A stretch of 8,990 bases of DNA from SXXH01 sp041165735 (GTDB taxonomy: Bacteria; Planctomycetota; UBA1135; GCA-002686595): NCBI GenBank assembly GCA_046341775.1, contig JBKDQQ010000104.1, positions 1 through 8,990 of the forward strand, read 5' to 3'. Made by a program: the position numbers and the translations under genes. Positions 6,552-8,990 of this stretch are shown in pieces (position 1 is the first letter of the stretch; each line of letters opens with the position of its first letter). A model generated the notes under the pieces. That model searched no databases. It saw only the letters and a program-made list of their open reading frames with translations, and had not been told where the DNA came from.

Positions 6552-6664
6552 CGCCGCCACTATGGCATGCCGCGTCGCGCGGCTCCACAACCCGCCGGCG
6601 CGCGACCACCCGGCGCGGCCTTGATTCCAAGGCCCTGAGGCGCGAGCCTCCTCTCGACCCCCCC
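6552..6664. promoter_or_regulatory. Divergent intergenic region between the reductase and the ASPIC lipoprotein
   Basis: These 113 bases separate two divergently oriented genes and must hold or adjoin promoters for both. I see no convincing -35/-10 pair on either strand. On the minus strand TTGTGG and CATAGT are too far apart and too close to the start codon to call. The plus-strand gene has no Shine-Dalgarno directly before its ATG; a C-rich run precedes it. The clearest structure is the pair of hairpins at 6617-6650. Confidence 0.4.
6617..6650 (+). promoter_or_regulatory. Two adjacent perfect hairpins in the probable leader of the lipoprotein gene
   Basis: The first stem is GGCCTTG (6617-6623) pairing with CAAGGCC (6628-6634) around the loop ATTC. 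The second is GAGGC (6637-6641) pairing with GCCTC (6646-6650) around the loop GCGA, a GNRA tetraloop. They lie two bases apart and end 14 bases before the ATG at 6665. No T-run follows either, so they do not look like intrinsic terminators. They could shape the mRNA leader, or as DNA be operator-like sites. The second stem sequesters the only GAGG near the start. Confidence 0.5.
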
Positions 6665-8990
6665 ATGGATCGCCACCGCACCTCGCGCCGCGCAGCCTTC
6701 TGGGCCTCCGCCGCGCTGCTCTTCGTCGCCGCCTGCAAGAAGCCGCTCGACCCGGAGAAGAAGACCTTGGCGCGCGAGCGCGCCGCGGCGCTGCTCCAGC
6801 AGGACCAGTACTCGCTGGCGCGCGCCGCGCTGGCTCCGCTCCTGCTGGAGAAGGAGGTCGAAGCCGGCGACTGGCTGCGCGCGGCCGTCGTCGAGTACGC
6901 GGATGGCGCCTACGACGCCTTCGAGGCGCACCTGGCGCGTGCGCGCGAACTCGCGCCGCGCGAGCCGCAGCTCTTGTATCTCGCGGGCCAGTCCCTCAAG
7001 GAACAGGGCAAGTTCGCCGAAGCACGCGCGAACTTCGAGGCGGTGCTGGCCGCTCGACCCGACGACCTGCCCAACCGCCTGGCCTTGGGCGAGGCGTGCG
7101 ACGAGCTCGGCGACATCGCCTCGGCAGAGGCGCAGTACCGCGCCGTCGTGGCGGTGGGCATCGAGAACGGCGGCTTGTGGTACTGCTCCGCGATCTACCG
7201 ACTCGCGAGGCTCCTGACGCTCGATGGCCGCGAGGACCTAGCCAAGCCGCTCAATGAGCGCTGGAGCGAGTTGGAGAAGCTGGGCGTCAAGCTGCCCCAG
7301 CCCTTGGCGATGATGCTCGGCACGCTGGCGCGGCCAGCGCCGCCCACTCCCGCCGGCACGCGCATCGAGCCGCGCGCGACCACGCCGGGTTGGTCGTTGC
7401 GCGAAGTGCGACTGCCCGAGTTCGCCGGCGCCCTCGAGCTGCGCGCGCTCGATCTCGATGGCGACAACTGGACGGACCTCCTGGCGCGCAAGCCCGACGG
7501 CTGCGCCGTGGCGTACGGCAGGAACGACGGCACCTTCGAGTCGCTCGGCTTGGTCGCGGGCATCGAGGGTGCGCCGCTGGAGCGCGTCGTCGCCTTCGAC
7601 GTCGACAACGACGCGGACCTGGATCTGTTGCTGCAGTCCGGCGCGCGCTTCGTGCTGCAACGGCAGGACGCGATGCGCGCGTTCGCTCCCTCGCCGTTGG
7701 CGTTCCCCGGACTCTCCGCTCCCCCGAGCGACGTGGTGGCGGTCGACCACGACCACGAAGGCGACCTGGACCTCGTCCTCGTCGGGCCCTTCGGCGCGCG
7801 CGTGTGGCGCAACGACGGCGCGGCCGAACCTGAGAAGGGCGGCGCCTACACCGACGCCACGGAGGGCTCGGGGCTGCCGACCGGCGAGGATCTGGCCTGG
7901 TGCGTCGCGGAGGACATCGACGGCGACAACGATGTCGACTTCCTCTTCGGCGGGCCGCGCGTCGTGTGGGTCGCGGATTCGTTGCGCGCCGGCAAGTTCC
8001 GCCGCGTCGAAGCGCCTTGGGACGGGTTCGCGGGAGCGGAACGCGCGCCGCTGGTCGCCGACCTCGACGGCGACGCTCGACCCGACGTGGTGCTCTCCGG
8101 CGCGGAGAACTCCTTCCTGCCGCAACGTGGTTCGCGGCGGGCGCTCAAGTCCGCGAGCGGCGCCGCGTGGCGCGCCGAGGACTGGGACAACTCGGGTGCG
8201 CTCGATCTCCTGTGGCGGCAGGACGCGAACGGCCAACTGGCGGGACTGCTGGACGCGGGCACGGCCGCCGAGCGCGCTTGGAAGGGTTCGCTGCCGCTGG
8301 TCGCGCCGCTTTGGACGAGCGGAGATCTCGACGGAGACGCCGGACTCGACCTGGTTTCGCTGCAAGGCCCGGACCTTTCGGTGTGGCGCAACGACGGTCC
8401 GCGCGGCAAGGCGGTGCGGTTGTCGTACCGCGGAGCGCGCGACAATCGCCGCGCGGTCGGCGCCGTGCTCGAGTACCGCGCGCGCGGCGTGTACCGCCGC
8501 ATCTATTGGCGAGGCGAGCCGCAACTGGCGGGCGTGGGCGACTCGGAACGCATCGATGTGCTCAGGCTGACATGGCCGAACGGCGTGGTGTCGACCCAAC
8601 TCGACCTGCCCTTGCAACCCACCGCGGGCGTCGACGACTTCGAAGCGGCGCTCGACGGCATGATCCAACCCTCGGGACAGATCGGCTCGTGCCCGTTCCT
8701 CTACACCTGGAACGGACGGGCCTTCGAGTTCATCAGCGACGTGCTGGGCATCACGCCGCTGGGACTGCCCATCGCGCCCGGCATGCACGTGCCGCCCGAC
8801 CACGACGAATACGTGCTGGTCAAGGGCGAGCAACTCGTGCCGGACGAGGAAGGACGGTTGGTGCTGCAGTTCACCGAGGAGCTGCGCGAGGTGACCTACC
8901 TCGACCATGCCAAGCTGCTGGCGGTCGACCATCCGGCGGATTCGGAGATCTTCCCCAACGAGATGTTCTGCTTCCCGCCGTTCCCGGTGG
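6665..8990 (+). CDS. TPR, FG-GAP propeller and ASPIC/UnbV lipoprotein (CRTAC1-like), 3' end cut by window
   Basis: The frame is open from the ATG at 6665 to the right edge (775 codons, no stop). The N-terminus has a basic stretch RHRTSRR, a hydrophobic segment and the lipobox VAAC with C24, so it is a probable outer-membrane or periplasmic lipoprotein. A TPR region spans about 35-190, the clearest copies being 101-134 and 135-168. Seven FG-GAP/VCBS-like repeats follow, starting near residues 261, 310, 359, 415, 464, 504 and 552, each with a DxDxDxxxD-like calcium loop (DLDGDNWTD, DVDNDADLD, DIDGDNDVD and so on). They would suit a seven-bladed integrin-type propeller. An ASPIC/UnbV domain follows at about 580-650 (GARDNRRAVGAVLEY, GVGDSERIDVLRLTWPNG). 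A further domain begins at 675 with SCPFLYTWNG and is cut off. Loops 3 and 6 are degenerate (DHDHEGDLD, DWDNSGALD). The family is usually linked to surface adhesion or carbohydrate and protein binding, but no function here is proven. Confidence 0.88.
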   Translation, partial: MDRHRTSRRAAFWASAALLFVAACKKPLDPEKKTLARERAAALLQQDQYSLARAALAPLLLEKEVEAGDWLRAAVVEYADGAYDAFEAHLARARELAPREPQLLYLAGQSLKEQGKFAEARANFEAVLAARPDDLPNRLALGEACDELGDIASAEAQYRAVVAVGIENGGLWYCSAIYRLARLLTLDGREDLAKPLNERWSELEKLGVKLPQPLAMMLGTLARPAPPTPAGTRIEPRATTPGWSLREVRLPEFAGALELRALDLDGDNWTDLLARKPDGCAVAYGRNDGTFESLGLVAGIEGAPLERVVAFDVDNDADLDLLLQSGARFVLQRQDAMRAFAPSPLAFPGLSAPPSDVVAVDHDHEGDLDLVLVGPFGARVWRNDGAAEPEKGGAYTDATEGSGLPTGEDLAWCVAEDIDGDNDVDFLFGGPRVVWVADSLRAGKFRRVEAPWDGFAGAERAPLVADLDGDARPDVVLSGAENSFLPQRGSRRALKSASGAAWRAEDWDNSGALDLLWRQDANGQLAGLLDAGTAAERAWKGSLPLVAPLWTSGDLDGDAGLDLVSLQGPDLSVWRNDGPRGKAVRLSYRGARDNRRAVGAVLEYRARGVYRRIYWRGEPQLAGVGDSERIDVLRLTWPNGVVSTQLDLPLQPTAGVDDFEAALDGMIQPSGQIGSCPFLYTWNGRAFEFISDVLGITPLGLPIAPGMHVPPDHDEYVLVKGEQLVPDEEGRLVLQFTEELREVTYLDHAKLLAVDHPADSEIFPNEMFCFPPFPV

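Noticed and set aside
6683..6700. A Tat signal (SRRAAF) at the lipoprotein N-terminus
   Set aside because: The Tat consensus has Phe two positions after RR; here it is three, and the hydrophobic segment and lipobox are explained by a standard lipoprotein signal. A Tat route cannot be excluded, but I do not call it.
7238..8932. A 564-codon minus-strand frame antisense to the ASPIC lipoprotein
   Set aside because: The Asp-rich repeats on the plus strand produce Val-rich antisense repeats; the plus frame has the lipobox, TPR, FG-GAP and ASPIC features.

Overview
This window is very GC-rich (about 70% by eye) and densely packed with genes. Third codon positions are nearly all G or C, so long antisense shadow frames are common. 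There is no rRNA, tRNA, CRISPR array, transposase or phage gene. The gene content (a CRTAC1/ASPIC-UnbV lipoprotein with FG-GAP repeats, a large secreted glycosidase-like protein, and a DprE1/DprE2-like pair) fits a Gram-negative environmental bacterium. Planctomycetota, or another GC-rich group such as Myxococcota, is my best guess. This is inferred from gene families only; no marker gene is present.

Left part, plus strand (1-1006): the 3' end of a gene with a C-terminal winged-helix-like segment runs into apaH, a symmetrical diadenosine tetraphosphatase. The two overlap by the ATGA at 281-284, so they are probably translationally coupled. They converge on the next block with only 21 bases between stop codons.

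Middle part, minus strand (6551 down to 1028), read in the direction of transcription: (1) a short-chain reductase resembling DprE2; (2) 10 bases later, an FAD oxidase resembling DprE1; (3) after an 80-base gap with an imperfect 23-base tandem repeat, an unrecognised secreted protein of 349 residues; (4) close behind it, a secreted protein of about 718 residues with a glycoside-hydrolase-like barrel. The first two should together epimerise C2 of a polyprenyl-phosphate pentose (ribose to arabinose in mycobacteria), giving a lipid-linked sugar donor. The last two are exported and have no demonstrated link to that pathway; shared strand and spacing are the only argument for a common operon.

Right part, plus strand (6665 to the end): a divergent 113-base intergenic region carrying two adjacent perfect hairpins precedes a large lipoprotein. 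It has TPR repeats, seven FG-GAP/VCBS-like repeats that could form one seven-bladed propeller, an ASPIC/UnbV domain, and a further C-terminal domain cut by the window edge.

The points most worth pursuing are the DprE1/DprE2-like pair outside the classical mycobacterial context, with alanine where mycobacterial DprE1 has Cys387, and the extra C-terminal domain of the ASPIC lipoprotein.
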